Of a stretch of DNA of 47,630 bases, positions 1 to 9,628 are shown one piece after another. The notes below the pieces were generated by a model. The model worked only from the letters and a program-made list of their open reading frames with translations, did no database searches and was not told where the DNA came from. The position numbers and the translations under genes were made by a program. Position 1 is the stretch's first letter, and every line of letters starts with the position of its first letter. The stretch comes from Prevotella sp. (GTDB lineage Bacteria; Bacteroidota; Bacteroidia; Bacteroidales; Bacteroidaceae): NCBI GenBank assembly GCA_017556145.1, contig JAFZCU010000011.1:1-47630 (forward strand), given 5' to 3'.

Positions 1-1101
1 CATGAATGCCCAGTGCATGTAAGTGCCAGCATAACCATCCTTGCCTTCGATAGCACCAGGAATTGGAATTGCTGTATGACACTGTGTGCCAGCCTTAGTA
101 GCCTTATCGGCCTTAACCTTCATGACAAGCTTACCCTTGGTACCCTTTGCCAATGGCTTAGGAAGACCGATCAGGAACTGAGTATCCCAGTCGTTTGTGA
201 GGACAGCATCAATCTGATTACCATTACCATCTGCCATCCAGTACTGATCGTTGTAGTTCTTGCCGGGCTCGAGGGCCTGAACAACGATAGCACCATCTTC
301 AGCTGTAGGAGCAACATAGTTCTTGAAGTACTTCACAGAAAGCTGATCCTCTTTTGCAACACCCCAGTTCCAGAATACAATCTGATAGCCATCGATCAGT
401 GTAGGCTCAGGGTCCGGAATATAACGCTGTACCTCAACGCGGATGTCATCGAAGAAGAATCTGTTGTGATTACCCGTTGCCAAGTTGAAAGCTACAGTAT
501 AACCGCCAATAACTGAACCCCAAGCGCCTGGAGAAGCTGTTTGCCAACCAGAGTCAAATTCCTCCCAGTCCTCAGTGAAATTAACATTGCCAATGGCCTG
601 CCAATGAAGATATTCACCAGGAGCTTTGTGCATCTGTGTTCCAATTCCATTCTGTGGTTCATCAGCCCTGACTCTCATGGTCACACGGAACTTGTCGCCT
701 TCGTTCAAAGCCTGGTCTGCACCAAACGTGATAAAGAACTGGCTGTCCCAAGGCATAAATTCATTGTTGTCATTAAGTGTGGCATTTCCTTCAGCACGAG
801 CCTCTTCCTCACTACGAACCACAACTACTGCACAATGGTTCTTCGGAGTAACCTCATCCCACTTCAGCTTGGCGGGACCACTGTACTGTACACCATCACG
901 CCACTCGTGAACAACGAAGCAGGAAGCATCAGTACCTTCGCAATTACCATTGACAACCAGACTACCCTCATCAAAATCATCGGGGCCCACAACAGGCTCT
1001 TCAGGAGCAATGATGCTGTCCTGGTTAGAACAGGAAGTGAAACTTGCGGCTGCTAACAGCATAGAGGCTGCTACCGCCCAAAAACAATTTTTCTGTTTCA
1101 T
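1..1101 (-). CDS. Lipoprotein with two jelly-roll (CBM-like) repeats, 3' end outside window
   Basis: The first 367 codons are present and the frame runs off the left edge. The start is ATG at 1101, followed by a short basic and hydrophobic segment ending in a lipobox TSC (Cys24), so this is probably a surface or periplasmic lipoprotein. After an acidic linker come two copies of one module of about 150 residues. Copy 1 has WDSQFFITFG, then RVTMRVRAD, GTQMH and YLHWQ, and ends with FFFDDIRVEV. Copy 2 has WDTQFLIGL, KLVMKVKAD, GTQCH and YMHWAF. This pattern resembles carbohydrate-binding jelly-roll domains (CBM4/9/22-like) found in Bacteroidetes glycan-binding lipoproteins and inserted in some GH10 xylanases. 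A catalytic domain beyond the edge cannot be excluded. The lipoprotein nature is clear from the sequence. Glycan binding is inferred from fold resemblance only. Confidence 0.75.
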   Translation of the reverse strand, partial: MKQKNCFWAVAASMLLAAASFTSCSNQDSIIAPEEPVVGPDDFDEGSLVVNGNCEGTDASCFVVHEWRDGVQYSGPAKLKWDEVTPKNHCAVVVVRSEEEARAEGNATLNDNNEFMPWDSQFFITFGADQALNEGDKFRVTMRVRADEPQNGIGTQMHKAPGEYLHWQAIGNVNFTEDWEEFDSGWQTASPGAWGSVIGGYTVAFNLATGNHNRFFFDDIRVEVQRYIPDPEPTLIDGYQIVFWNWGVAKEDQLSVKYFKNYVAPTAEDGAIVVQALEPGKNYNDQYWMADGNGNQIDAVLTNDWDTQFLIGLPKPLAKGTKGKLVMKVKADKATKAGTQCHTAIPIPGAIEGKDGYAGTYMHWAFM

Positions 1102-1180
1102 ACTTAAGATTTTAAATTGATAATAATATGATTTTTGTTACTTATTTACGCGTTCTTATATATTACATATATTCAGAGTG

Positions 1181-1208
1181 CAAAGATACGATTTGTTTCT
1201 CAAAGATA
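1181..1208 (-). promoter_or_regulatory. Candidate promoter -7 elements for the lipoprotein gene
   Basis: Two TATCTTTG octamers lie 20 bp apart on the minus strand (1188-1181 and 1208-1201). Each matches the Bacteroidetes -7 consensus TAnnTTTG. The lipoprotein ATG is about 80-100 bases downstream. I see no well-spaced TTTG -33 box for either, so which one is used is uncertain. Confidence 0.45.
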
Positions 1209-1335
1209 CTTTGTATTTTGTATCATGAACTTTGTAAATTATACTTTTTTGTGGGATTTTAAGAAATATTTACACCATTTTCGCAAAAAAATGTAAAATA
1301 AGAAAACGTTATGGCCTCAACTCTTCAGGTGTTCA

Positions 1336-4300
1336 CTACCTCGTTAATGAGAATTTCAACGAGAGTCCGAAGTCTCGGGTTGTGGTCGGATAGCTGCTGC
1401 TTGAGAGCAACGGAGTGTTCGTCTGCTGGTCATAATATGCCGAGAGAGTGAGCAGACGGCTGAGGGTGTAGTCAGCCATAAATGACAACTTGAAAGCAGA
1501 GTTACCATTTGAGGCCGAAGAAGTCCCGCTTGCAATGTCGCGTGTAATGGCTGCCTGTTGACGGAAAGAGATGTCGAGGCGCAGGTTCATATCGTGATTT
1601 ACACTACTAGAGCGTCCTTTGTTCTGGGATGTTTGAGTGTCTGTCTGCTGATTCTTCGACTTACTCCGACTTTGCGCTTTCTTCACCTTTCGATTGCCTC
1701 CTGCACCAAATAGGTTGAAATCGCGAATTTTATAGCCTGCACCAAGCACAATGTCGTTTGAACGGGCTTCATTGATTTGTACACTCGTCATCGATAGGTT
1801 CAATACGCGGGTAGTACGATACTCCAATTTCGCTGTCAAGTCGTTCTGGAGTGTGGCATCCACACCAATCAATGGCGAAAAGGCCTCGTTGATGCTCACC
1901 GTTGAGATATTATACATCGATGAGGGTTGCAGCATGCCTGTTGCTTGGTCGGTAATAAAGCCAAGATCACCCATATACTCGCACCATGCACTGTAAGAAG
2001 CGTAAGAACCGATACTGAATACCGATTTATAACTATGGTTGATATTAAACGACTTGAAGTGATTGCTAAACCAAGTGAGTTTCGAAAGACCGTTGTAGCG
2101 TATAGTCCAGTTTGGCAACATATGTGTCAGGGCGGGGAAGAGGTCGAGTGAACCACCGCTGGATGTGTAGGCCGATAGAAACGCAGGTATCATCACATCA
2201 GCGCTGTAGGGATTTACGCCGGTGATGGTAGAATTGGCATAGACCGTTCCTGCCTCAGGATATTGTCCTGCCACACGTGCGGTATATTCTGGGAGTAGGC
2301 TGCAGAATTTGTCAAAGGTGGATGAATGATAGCCATTGTTAGCATCGCCCATACCTTCTAATGCACCTTTCAGAGAGATGGTGGTCATGTTGAATGAGCC
2401 GCTATGCGTCGTGGGCTTTCCCTCATACATATATTGAATTCGTTGTGCACGAGTGTCTGTACGAGAAACATTCAGGTCTATCTTCAGGTCGCGTATGGGT
2501 TCTAACGTGGCCCTCAGTTGCAGGTCACTGCTGCTGTTAATGGTGGCTGGATTGGCCACGCTATCATTATGCATAAGCCAGTCGTTGGCGAGGGCTTTGT
2601 CCAGATAGCTGTCGCTAATGGTACCGAATGCAAAGTCAAGACCAGGCGAGAGTCCGCCGGACGACCGTTGTCCGAAGGCATCGCCGATATTTGGCATAAA
2701 GCCAGGCAGATTCATGCTGTATTGGTTTCGATACGAGATATTGATACTACGCACCATCATCAGTAGATGGGCCGCGCTTTGGGCAGGCTTATACCACCAT
2801 TTATTTTCTAATGACGGCTTTACCATTACAGAGAGTTTGATATTGATGGTATCCTTGCTCTTTATGAGGATCTTGTTCTCATCGATAATTTTGTATTTCA
2901 GATCATATGGCTTGCCATCCTTGGTCTTGGCGGTCACATACAGGCGCTTCGACTTCTTGTTATGGGCCACGGTGATGGTGGTATCGGGTTTCAGGGTAAT
3001 CTCCCTCTGGTAAGAGTTCTTGGATGAAGATTGGGTTTTTGTAGCTTTGTCTGATTTATCAGCGTTCTCTGACTTGTCAGGTTTCTTTAATTTTGAGGAT
3101 GTCGCAGATTGCTTGACGGGGGTTTTCTTTGGGATAGCTTTTTTGAACCGCTCGTTGGCCTTCTTCAGGAAGGGAAAGTGATTGTAGAGCGTCTCCATGT
3201 TCAGCGTTGCATTGATGTTCAGATTCCTACGGCTATTGACGATATTACCCAACGATGTGCCGTTTTCAAGTTCTGTTCCGCGAGTCCACGAGTAATTGGC
3301 ATTATATGAAGCGTCGCTGTTGAGCCAATCGAAAAGAGGCAATTTGTTCAGCGGTAATTGATAAGAGATTGTGGTCTGCTGCTGGTAATCGAGTGGGGTT
3401 CCCAGGTTCTTGATGCTCTGCCACACAGAGTCCTTCCACGCATAGTAACTGTCAGCGTAGAGATCCTTGTTTACGGGGGTATAGGGTTCCTCAATCTGAG
3501 CGTGGGTGGCTGACTGGAAGTTAAAGCGCAGGTTCTTCGTGAAGTCCCATCGCAGCGAGAAGTCGCGGTTCCATAGGAATTGTTCATCGAAAATTACTGG
3601 AAGTTTCTGTCCACTCAGATCCTCAAGGTCGCGCTCCTGTAATTCATAATACTCACGACTGATTGTCGAGTTGAAGCTGATGCTTTGTGGCAGGTAGTTC
3701 AGTCCGATGGCCTTGGGAAAATTGAGCCACTTGGATTTGCCCTTTAGTTTTCCGAAAGGCTCCCAGGTCTTATACACGGGCGAATAGTTATAATTGAGTG
3801 CCCCTCGCCATTCGTCACGCTTTTCATAAACTGTCGTTTCACCTGAAGTGTAATGGTGGGCGTGACTGTAGCTGAACGAGAAGTTGCTTGGATCATAGGG
3901 CATCGGATGACGTTTAGTCTTCAATCCCCAGCGCACGTTGCTGAGCGAGAAGTTCGTATTGGTAGTCTTCGTCACTGCCAATGACTCAATACTGTCTCGT
4001 TCATGTTGGTCTGCAGCATCGAGGGCATCCTTCAGACGCATGTCGGAGTCGAGGGGATTATATCTCGGGCGTACCTCATCCTTTGTGACAGAGTAATAGA
4101 GCGGTGCCGACACCTGGGCCTTCTCTGGGAACAGTTTACCCAGTTCCAGCGAGGTGGTTACAGAGTATTGTTTTTGGGTGTCTGTATTTCGCTGCATAAC
4201 GCTCTCTTCCAAACCACCGAAACCTTCGCCGATATAATGGCCTGTCAAATTTACAGATCCGAAATCTGAGAGTTGTATCTGCAGATTTCCAGAGGCAGCC

Positions 4301-7300
4301 CATCCGCCATCGTTGTTTGTCTCCATCAGCCGCAACTCGTTTACCCATACCTCACCCGATTTTATTTCGCCAGAGAGATTCCTTACACCAATCACCATCG
4401 TCTTCACTTCACCAAGTGTGGGATTGCCCATGATGCTCACCTTATTGTTAGGTCGTTTTTCATCATGTGCCGTAAACAGTTGATTATACGAGGCTACACC
4501 TTGAGCTTTCTGTATATTGCGCTCTTTTTTCACGGAGGTAAATATGCTAAGGTCGATGTCGAGCATATTGTCCTCTGGCCACACTTCCCTGCGGTCAGTT
4601 GTTGAGTAACGGCTATAGGTATTGCGGTCAGGTGTCAGTTTCAACGGTATCTCATATTCGTAGTAATTGCTCTTGTAGTCGCTACCCAGACGGATGAACA
4701 CGGCTAATTGGTTATCTTTCAGTGCTGACTGGTCGGGCACCAGGTGGTTGGCATGCACAAACATCTGCATACGCTTATACTGACGCAAGTCGTAGTTGGA
4801 GTTCTTGTAAACGGCTTTCGATTCCTGCGGACTCAAGTTCTCCACAACGATGTTCAGGGCCTGCTCATTGTTCTCCACCAGCTGAGGCTGCGAGGGATCT
4901 GTTACTCGGCTGATGCCTGGTGGTAACACGTAGTTCACTGGTTGTTTGTCGTTGTTTTCCTCGATATTCACGGCACTCACCTTCACTGTTCCCGTCTCCA
5001 CACTGCCTGAGAGGTTTTGCTTATAGATACGCCACTCACCACGAACCAAATCCAGACTGCCGAAACGTAGTACGATGGGGTTCTGGAAATTGGTTAAAAA
5101 CATACGCATGAAGCGGATGCTGGAAAAGTCGGTGATCGAGCCTTCCTTCCGCTCGTATTCGGTTATGGGGATACGGAATTGGAACCAGTTGACACTGGTG
5201 GTGTCGCCATTGCGAAGCTTCACGCCGCTGGTACGCATGTCGGTAATGAAAGAGCCTGGTACGGCATTGCCGTTGCGGTAGGCATCGAGGATATCCGGAC
5301 TGATATGCACACGATATTGGTAGTAACGCTCATACTCATTCAATGTGAAGTCCTGATTAATATCCTCAACATCGGGGCCCGTCTTATAACTGGTGTCATA
5401 CGATTCCGTACGGTCATCGGTATCAGGCGAGTTGCCTTGGGGATTATTAATACGCTTGTAGCGTTCAAGGATACTCTTCTCTTCTTCGTCGAAATCGGAA
5501 CCGCGATAGTAGTGGTAGTCATCGCCTGCTGGGTCGTTACGCCAGGCCTGGAGGATACTGTCATTGGTGACGATACCACCTGCCGCAATGGCATCGAGCC
5601 ATTCCTTATAGGCACCGAATTCGCGTTCCTGCTCATCGTTCAGACCATTAAGGCCCACATCCTGCAAGGCTCTTGAACCCGTAGTGGTGGCGAAAGCGTA
5701 AGTCTGTGTGGCTTGCTGAGGAATACGTCCCCACTGGGTTGTGGTAAAAGAATTGGTACCATCGACAGGCATACCGCTCTCGTAGAATTTCTTACCATCA
5801 CGGAGGATATCCTCACTCACCTCACCTAAGTTGAAGTAAAGGTCACCGCTATAATCTGAGGCATTGCCCTGCTCACGGATGTAAATATAGGGGTCGAGCA
5901 TCCAGAACTCGATATACTCGATATTAGCCTGTTCAAAATCGGTGGTCTCCAATTTGCGCATCATACCGCCCCATTTCGTTTCCGGCTGTCGCAGGGTTCC
6001 GTTGCTGTTCAGGTCGAGGGTTAGGTTGTAGGGGCCACGCTCCTCTGGATAATAGGCCAAATTGAGCACAGAGAGCGTCGAAGTAGCACCGCTATAGGTA
6101 GACTGCTGACGATTGGGGTAGAGCTCTTTTACATAGACCTCTCTTACATAGTGATTGGATAGTTGTTCCAGATCGCTTTTGATATGACTGGGGGTGAGGG
6201 TAGAGGAATGGCGTGTGAAGATGGGGTCTACGTAATACCACGCTAGTAGTGCACGATTGTAGCCGCTGGTTACACCAGTCTTGTCTGATGATTCTCTGAA
6301 CATTGTAGGTACACTGGATATGGTCCACATCTTCGGTTCACCCACAGGGATGTAGTTTTTAGTATTTTCAAAATCGTCGATGTATGAAGCGTTGTCCTGT
6401 GTGCCGCTGGCAGAGCCTGCTATCAGGTGGGCGAATTCGCCTGTAAAGGTGATGTGCGATGGCTCTTTCACATGCAAAAGCGGTATTTTGTTAAGCATGC
6501 TTGTCAGCCACTGGCTTTCTTGTTTCCAGTTCACGTTCAGGCCCCAGATGGTGTTCCGCAGTGGTTCCTCACCCATTGTGACCTTTGATATGAGTGCCTG
6601 TTCCGACAGGTGCATCAGCGTACCGCCAATCTGGAAATTCTTTGTAAACTCGTATTCCCAATTCAGTCCGAGCATTGTTTTCCGCTGCATACCATATTCT
6701 GTGTTCGATTCAAGAGACACGTTCACATTTGTGCCTGCGTCGATGATACTTTGGTTCAGAATGGTCACCTCACCTGCACTGTAGTCTACCGAGTAGTCAG
6801 AGCCTTCTTGTAACGTTACACCACCAGCTGTCACTACCACTGATCCTTGAGGCACATTATAGGCATCGAGCGAGATGACATTGGCATTGTGCCCTTTATA
6901 TTGGCCCGTCATCACGAACTTGTTTTTCTCGGCAATCTGTTTAGCGACGGTTTTGGTAGAGTCGTAGAGCTCGCTGAACACATATCTGTTGGCATCAGCA
7001 TCAGAAAGTCCCTTGGATATGAGCTGGTTGCGCAGATAGTCGCCGAATGGCTCCGCTGAGGGCAGAAATACGCGACCGTTGGTAATGGTGTAGCCCTCCA
7101 CGAAGTCAAAATAGCCGTTGGGATGATTTTTGTTGTTATTGTCCAAACGGTCGCAGCCCAGAATCCTCAACAATGTAAGTTCTTTCACACGCTGGTCGGG
7201 GATATAGGTCAGATATACGCCTGCGGTATCGCTTTGGTATTTGATGTCGAGACGGAACTTAGTGCGCTCCACTGTCGAGGCAAGATAATATACGTTCTTC

Positions 7301-8919
7301 ATCATTAGGTCCCAGTTGCCTTGTGAAGGATTATTCGACGTATTCTTCAGTGTCTTAACAAATAGGGCCTGGCCCGTCTGGGTGTTGTCGCTAGCAAACT
7401 CTCCCACTTGGTAAGTCTGTCCGCCTGCCGTAAACTCATAGGCCACAGCTAATACCTGATCGGTCTGCAGACTGGTTTTTAGTGAGATATAACCTAATGC
7501 TTTGTTCACGGTATATTCTGACGAGTTGAGAAGTTGTGCGCTTGCCAGTTTCTCATAATCTACACCGCCCTCGAAGTCTGGAATACCTGCCAATACGGTA
7601 CTTGCCTGATCGATATCGCGGGCATCGGCATATTGGCTCACCATCATCTGATATTCGGTATTGGCCTGATTGCAGGGCACCGTCTTACCTGTCAGTGTCC
7701 AATAAGGATTGCTCACCTTTGTGTTCTCACCCAAGTCTGTCAGGGCGATGATGTTTCGGGTATTCGAGGTTGTACCTGTTTTGTTAGTGATCCACACCTC
7801 CACGCGATTAATCTCAATACCTGTAGTCAGGTTGGGTAGTGTCGACATAGCTTGGTCGTAATGCTCGCGGAAAAATTGTGAGAGGAAAAAGTGACGATTC
7901 TCCTCATAGTCAGCTGCATTTAGCTCATAGGCCGTTGTCTGTGTCCCGCCTTTTGCAGAAACGCTCTTTGTGGAAGATTTCTTCTGCGAGACCACCGTCT
8001 GCAATTTCAGTTTGCCGAACTGCATATCGGTTCGGATACCGAACAGACTCGAGGCACCTTTCACCAGCGAGTTGTTCGAGGGGAAACTCACATTCCCACC
8101 TTCCACTAGTTTGATAATCTCGTCTTCCTTGCCATCATACTTCAGCTTTATATTCTGCGTGTCGAAATCGAAGGTGGCATCGGTGTTGTAGTTCAGGTTC
8201 ATGTTGACCTTGTCGCCCACCTTGCCGTTCACGTTCAGGTTGATCTTCTCGTCGAAGTCAAAGCTGGTGGTCTTGCGGTTACGGATGGGCAGCGAGGGAT
8301 TGTCGATATCTTTCATCGTGGTACCCAACTTCAATTCTGCCGTTCCCTGGGTTTTGATTCGCACACCACCTGGGCCGAAAATCTTCTCGGCAGGACCTAA
8401 GTCGAAATGCATGTCTGCAAACGAGAACTTATCCTTGCCCTCGGTGGTCACGTTCTGCACGTCTTTTTGGCGGAAGAAATCATAGAGGGCACGTTTCTCG
8501 CTCCATTTCTGGTATTCCTCTGGCGTCATCACGACTGGTGCGTTCAGATAGGTGTCGCCTATCTTTGAACCAATGTAGTAAAGGTTCAGCGAGTCATCGT
8601 ATTCTACCGTCTGGCGGATATTGTCGGGCATCTTCAGATCGAGAGCCGACGAGTCGAGATCCTCCACGAATACAGGAGCGGTCTTCTGGATTTTCCATCT
8701 GGGGTGGAGCAGTGAGTCGGGGATGTTTTCATCGTCTAAGGTCGATATTGGCTGTGCCTTGGGTCTGCTGACGGTGTCCGCAGGAAGAGAAGAGGTAAAA
8801 GTGAAGAGTGAGAAATCTGCTGCCGCCATGAGTAATGGTAGCATAAGTGGCATAGCAACAATCAGAACTACAACGATTTTGCGTATCCACCGAGCGGAAG
8901 CAAATTTATCACTTTTCAT
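1336..8919 (-). CDS. sprA: SprA/Sov, outer-membrane translocon of the type IX secretion system
   Basis: This 2,527-residue protein has the length and sequence character of SprA (Sov in Porphyromonas), the very large beta-barrel through which T9SS cargo crosses the outer membrane. It starts with a basic stretch and a hydrophobic segment (about residues 12-33). The family's N-terminal region follows (aspartate-rich, with a PEEYQKW segment), then long alternating beta-strand sequence to the end. Lysine/serine-rich low-complexity stretches occur near residues 1,920-1,960 and 2,410-2,430. The ATG at 8919 lies 14 bases after the ruvA stop, and a ruvA-sprA order is familiar in Bacteroidetes. The gap, start codon and codons 36-45 are made of 7-bp repeats that are complementary to each other, so the start could be hidden in a hairpin. 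No other T9SS core gene is in this window. Identity is firm. The start rests on the basic-plus-hydrophobic N-terminus. Confidence 0.93.
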   Translation of the reverse strand: MKSDKFASARWIRKIVVVLIVAMPLMLPLLMAAADFSLFTFTSSLPADTVSRPKAQPISTLDDENIPDSLLHPRWKIQKTAPVFVEDLDSSALDLKMPDNIRQTVEYDDSLNLYYIGSKIGDTYLNAPVVMTPEEYQKWSEKRALYDFFRQKDVQNVTTEGKDKFSFADMHFDLGPAEKIFGPGGVRIKTQGTAELKLGTTMKDIDNPSLPIRNRKTTSFDFDEKINLNVNGKVGDKVNMNLNYNTDATFDFDTQNIKLKYDGKEDEIIKLVEGGNVSFPSNNSLVKGASSLFGIRTDMQFGKLKLQTVVSQKKSSTKSVSAKGGTQTTAYELNAADYEENRHFFLSQFFREHYDQAMSTLPNLTTGIEINRVEVWITNKTGTTSNTRNIIALTDLGENTKVSNPYWTLTGKTVPCNQANTEYQMMVSQYADARDIDQASTVLAGIPDFEGGVDYEKLASAQLLNSSEYTVNKALGYISLKTSLQTDQVLAVAYEFTAGGQTYQVGEFASDNTQTGQALFVKTLKNTSNNPSQGNWDLMMKNVYYLASTVERTKFRLDIKYQSDTAGVYLTYIPDQRVKELTLLRILGCDRLDNNNKNHPNGYFDFVEGYTITNGRVFLPSAEPFGDYLRNQLISKGLSDADANRYVFSELYDSTKTVAKQIAEKNKFVMTGQYKGHNANVISLDAYNVPQGSVVVTAGGVTLQEGSDYSVDYSAGEVTILNQSIIDAGTNVNVSLESNTEYGMQRKTMLGLNWEYEFTKNFQIGGTLMHLSEQALISKVTMGEEPLRNTIWGLNVNWKQESQWLTSMLNKIPLLHVKEPSHITFTGEFAHLIAGSASGTQDNASYIDDFENTKNYIPVGEPKMWTISSVPTMFRESSDKTGVTSGYNRALLAWYYVDPIFTRHSSTLTPSHIKSDLEQLSNHYVREVYVKELYPNRQQSTYSGATSTLSVLNLAYYPEERGPYNLTLDLNSNGTLRQPETKWGGMMRKLETTDFEQANIEYIEFWMLDPYIYIREQGNASDYSGDLYFNLGEVSEDILRDGKKFYESGMPVDGTNSFTTTQWGRIPQQATQTYAFATTTGSRALQDVGLNGLNDEQEREFGAYKEWLDAIAAGGIVTNDSILQAWRNDPAGDDYHYYRGSDFDEEEKSILERYKRINNPQGNSPDTDDRTESYDTSYKTGPDVEDINQDFTLNEYERYYQYRVHISPDILDAYRNGNAVPGSFITDMRTSGVKLRNGDTTSVNWFQFRIPITEYERKEGSITDFSSIRFMRMFLTNFQNPIVLRFGSLDLVRGEWRIYKQNLSGSVETGTVKVSAVNIEENNDKQPVNYVLPPGISRVTDPSQPQLVENNEQALNIVVENLSPQESKAVYKNSNYDLRQYKRMQMFVHANHLVPDQSALKDNQLAVFIRLGSDYKSNYYEYEIPLKLTPDRNTYSRYSTTDRREVWPEDNMLDIDLSIFTSVKKERNIQKAQGVASYNQLFTAHDEKRPNNKVSIMGNPTLGEVKTMVIGVRNLSGEIKSGEVWVNELRLMETNNDGGWAASGNLQIQLSDFGSVNLTGHYIGEGFGGLEESVMQRNTDTQKQYSVTTSLELGKLFPEKAQVSAPLYYSVTKDEVRPRYNPLDSDMRLKDALDAADQHERDSIESLAVTKTTNTNFSLSNVRWGLKTKRHPMPYDPSNFSFSYSHAHHYTSGETTVYEKRDEWRGALNYNYSPVYKTWEPFGKLKGKSKWLNFPKAIGLNYLPQSISFNSTISREYYELQERDLEDLSGQKLPVIFDEQFLWNRDFSLRWDFTKNLRFNFQSATHAQIEEPYTPVNKDLYADSYYAWKDSVWQSIKNLGTPLDYQQQTTISYQLPLNKLPLFDWLNSDASYNANYSWTRGTELENGTSLGNIVNSRRNLNINATLNMETLYNHFPFLKKANERFKKAIPKKTPVKQSATSSKLKKPDKSENADKSDKATKTQSSSKNSYQREITLKPDTTITVAHNKKSKRLYVTAKTKDGKPYDLKYKIIDENKILIKSKDTINIKLSVMVKPSLENKWWYKPAQSAAHLLMMVRSINISYRNQYSMNLPGFMPNIGDAFGQRSSGGLSPGLDFAFGTISDSYLDKALANDWLMHNDSVANPATINSSSDLQLRATLEPIRDLKIDLNVSRTDTRAQRIQYMYEGKPTTHSGSFNMTTISLKGALEGMGDANNGYHSSTFDKFCSLLPEYTARVAGQYPEAGTVYANSTITGVNPYSADVMIPAFLSAYTSSGGSLDLFPALTHMLPNWTIRYNGLSKLTWFSNHFKSFNINHSYKSVFSIGSYASYSAWCEYMGDLGFITDQATGMLQPSSMYNISTVSINEAFSPLIGVDATLQNDLTAKLEYRTTRVLNLSMTSVQINEARSNDIVLGAGYKIRDFNLFGAGGNRKVKKAQSRSKSKNQQTDTQTSQNKGRSSSVNHDMNLRLDISFRQQAAITRDIASGTSSASNGNSAFKLSFMADYTLSRLLTLSAYYDQQTNTPLLSSSSYPTTTRDFGLSLKFSLTR
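8787..8814 (-). repeat. 7-bp repeat array inside the sprA signal region
   Basis: Four heptamers read on the plus strand as GAGAAGA, GGTAAAA, GTGAAGA and GTGAGAA. On the coding strand they are pyrimidine-rich and encode part of a FSLFTFTSSL stretch. The segment 8794-8814 matches the reverse complement of 8913-8933 at 18 of 21 positions. Confidence 0.7.
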
Positions 8920-8940
8920 TCTTCAGTTTTACCTTACTTA
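8906..8940 (-). repeat. 7-bp repeat array across the ruvA stop and sprA start
   Basis: Five degenerate heptamers can be laid end to end on the plus strand: TTATCAC, TTTTCAT, TCTTCAG, TTTTACC, TTACTTA. The array contains the ruvA stop (8934-8936), the whole intergenic gap and the sprA ATG (8917-8919). On the coding strand it is purine-rich and complementary to the array at 8787-8814. Confidence 0.6.
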
Positions 8941-9536
8941 ATCTGTTTCAGCGCCAACTTCACCACCTGTTCCACAGGCAGATCAGGCTGTTCCTGCAGA
9001 ATCTGCAGCACCACTTTCTGGGTGGGGGCAGGTGCGAAGCCCAGCATGGTCAGGGCTGATACGGCCTCATCCTTCACCTGATTGTTCACAGGGGCTATCA
9101 TCTGCCCGCCTGCGGGAATCTCATCGGCAATGCCAAGGGCCACAATCTTGTCCCTCAGGTCTACGATGATACGTTGGGCCGTCATCTTTCCGATACCTTT
9201 GATGCCTTGTATCAGTCGTGCGTTGCCAGTCGAGATGGCGTTGCACAACTCGCTTACGCTCATACCCGAGAGCATCATCCTCGCCGTATTGGCACCTACG
9301 CCGTTCACGGTAATGAGCAGTTCAAACATTTCGCGCTCTTTCTTGTTCACAAAGCCGAAAAGCACATGTGCATCCTCACGTATAGCCTCATGCACATAGA
9401 GCTTTACCTCCTTCTTGCCCTGTATAACACTGAAGGTGTTCAGCGAGATGTTCAGTCCGTAACCTACTCCAGCTGCCTCAACAGTTGCCAAAGCGGGGGT
9501 CAGTTCGGTCAACTCCCCCTTGATATATTCTATCAT
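8934..9536 (-). CDS. ruvA: Holliday junction branch migration protein RuvA
   Basis: This 200-residue protein has the usual RuvA length. RuvA tetramers bind the four-way DNA junction and load the RuvB motor during recombination and repair. The N-terminal OB-fold begins MIEYIKGEL and contains the VGYGLNI segment. Two helix-hairpin-helix motifs follow, including LITVNGVGANTARMML and LIQGIKGIGKMTAQRIIVDL. A C-terminal domain (VKDEAVSALTMLGF) contacts RuvB. I chose the ATG at 9536 rather than an in-frame one 17 codons upstream. The family starts at MIEYIKG, the sequence AAAAAAGGT sits just before it, and the upstream extension runs into a terminator hairpin. It is followed after 14 bases by sprA, so the two are probably co-transcribed. 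No ruvB or ruvC is present here. Confidence 0.96.
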   Translation of the reverse strand: MIEYIKGELTELTPALATVEAAGVGYGLNISLNTFSVIQGKKEVKLYVHEAIREDAHVLFGFVNKKEREMFELLITVNGVGANTARMMLSGMSVSELCNAISTGNARLIQGIKGIGKMTAQRIIVDLRDKIVALGIADEIPAGGQMIAPVNNQVKDEAVSALTMLGFAPAPTQKVVLQILQEQPDLPVEQVVKLALKQIK

Positions 9537-9570
9537 ACCTTTTTTAAATGTATATATACAACCATATAAA

Positions 9571-9613
9571 CGCAAACATCCCCGCATTTATTGTGTCTGC
9601 GGGGATGTTTGTG
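9571..9613 (-). terminator. Terminator of the esterase operon
   Basis: A 12-bp perfect stem (AAACATCCCCGC paired with GCGGGGATGTTT) with a 13-base loop can be extended outward by three more pairs including one G-U. It begins about 15 bases past the esterase stop and is followed on the minus strand by a T-rich but interrupted tail. It separates the carbohydrate operon from ruvA. Confidence 0.85.
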
Positions 9614-9628
9614 TTGCTTTCTGATGCT

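Noticed and set aside
9537-9587. Longer RuvA with 17 extra N-terminal residues
   Set aside because: The extension reads into the esterase terminator hairpin, and the family starts at MIEYIKG.
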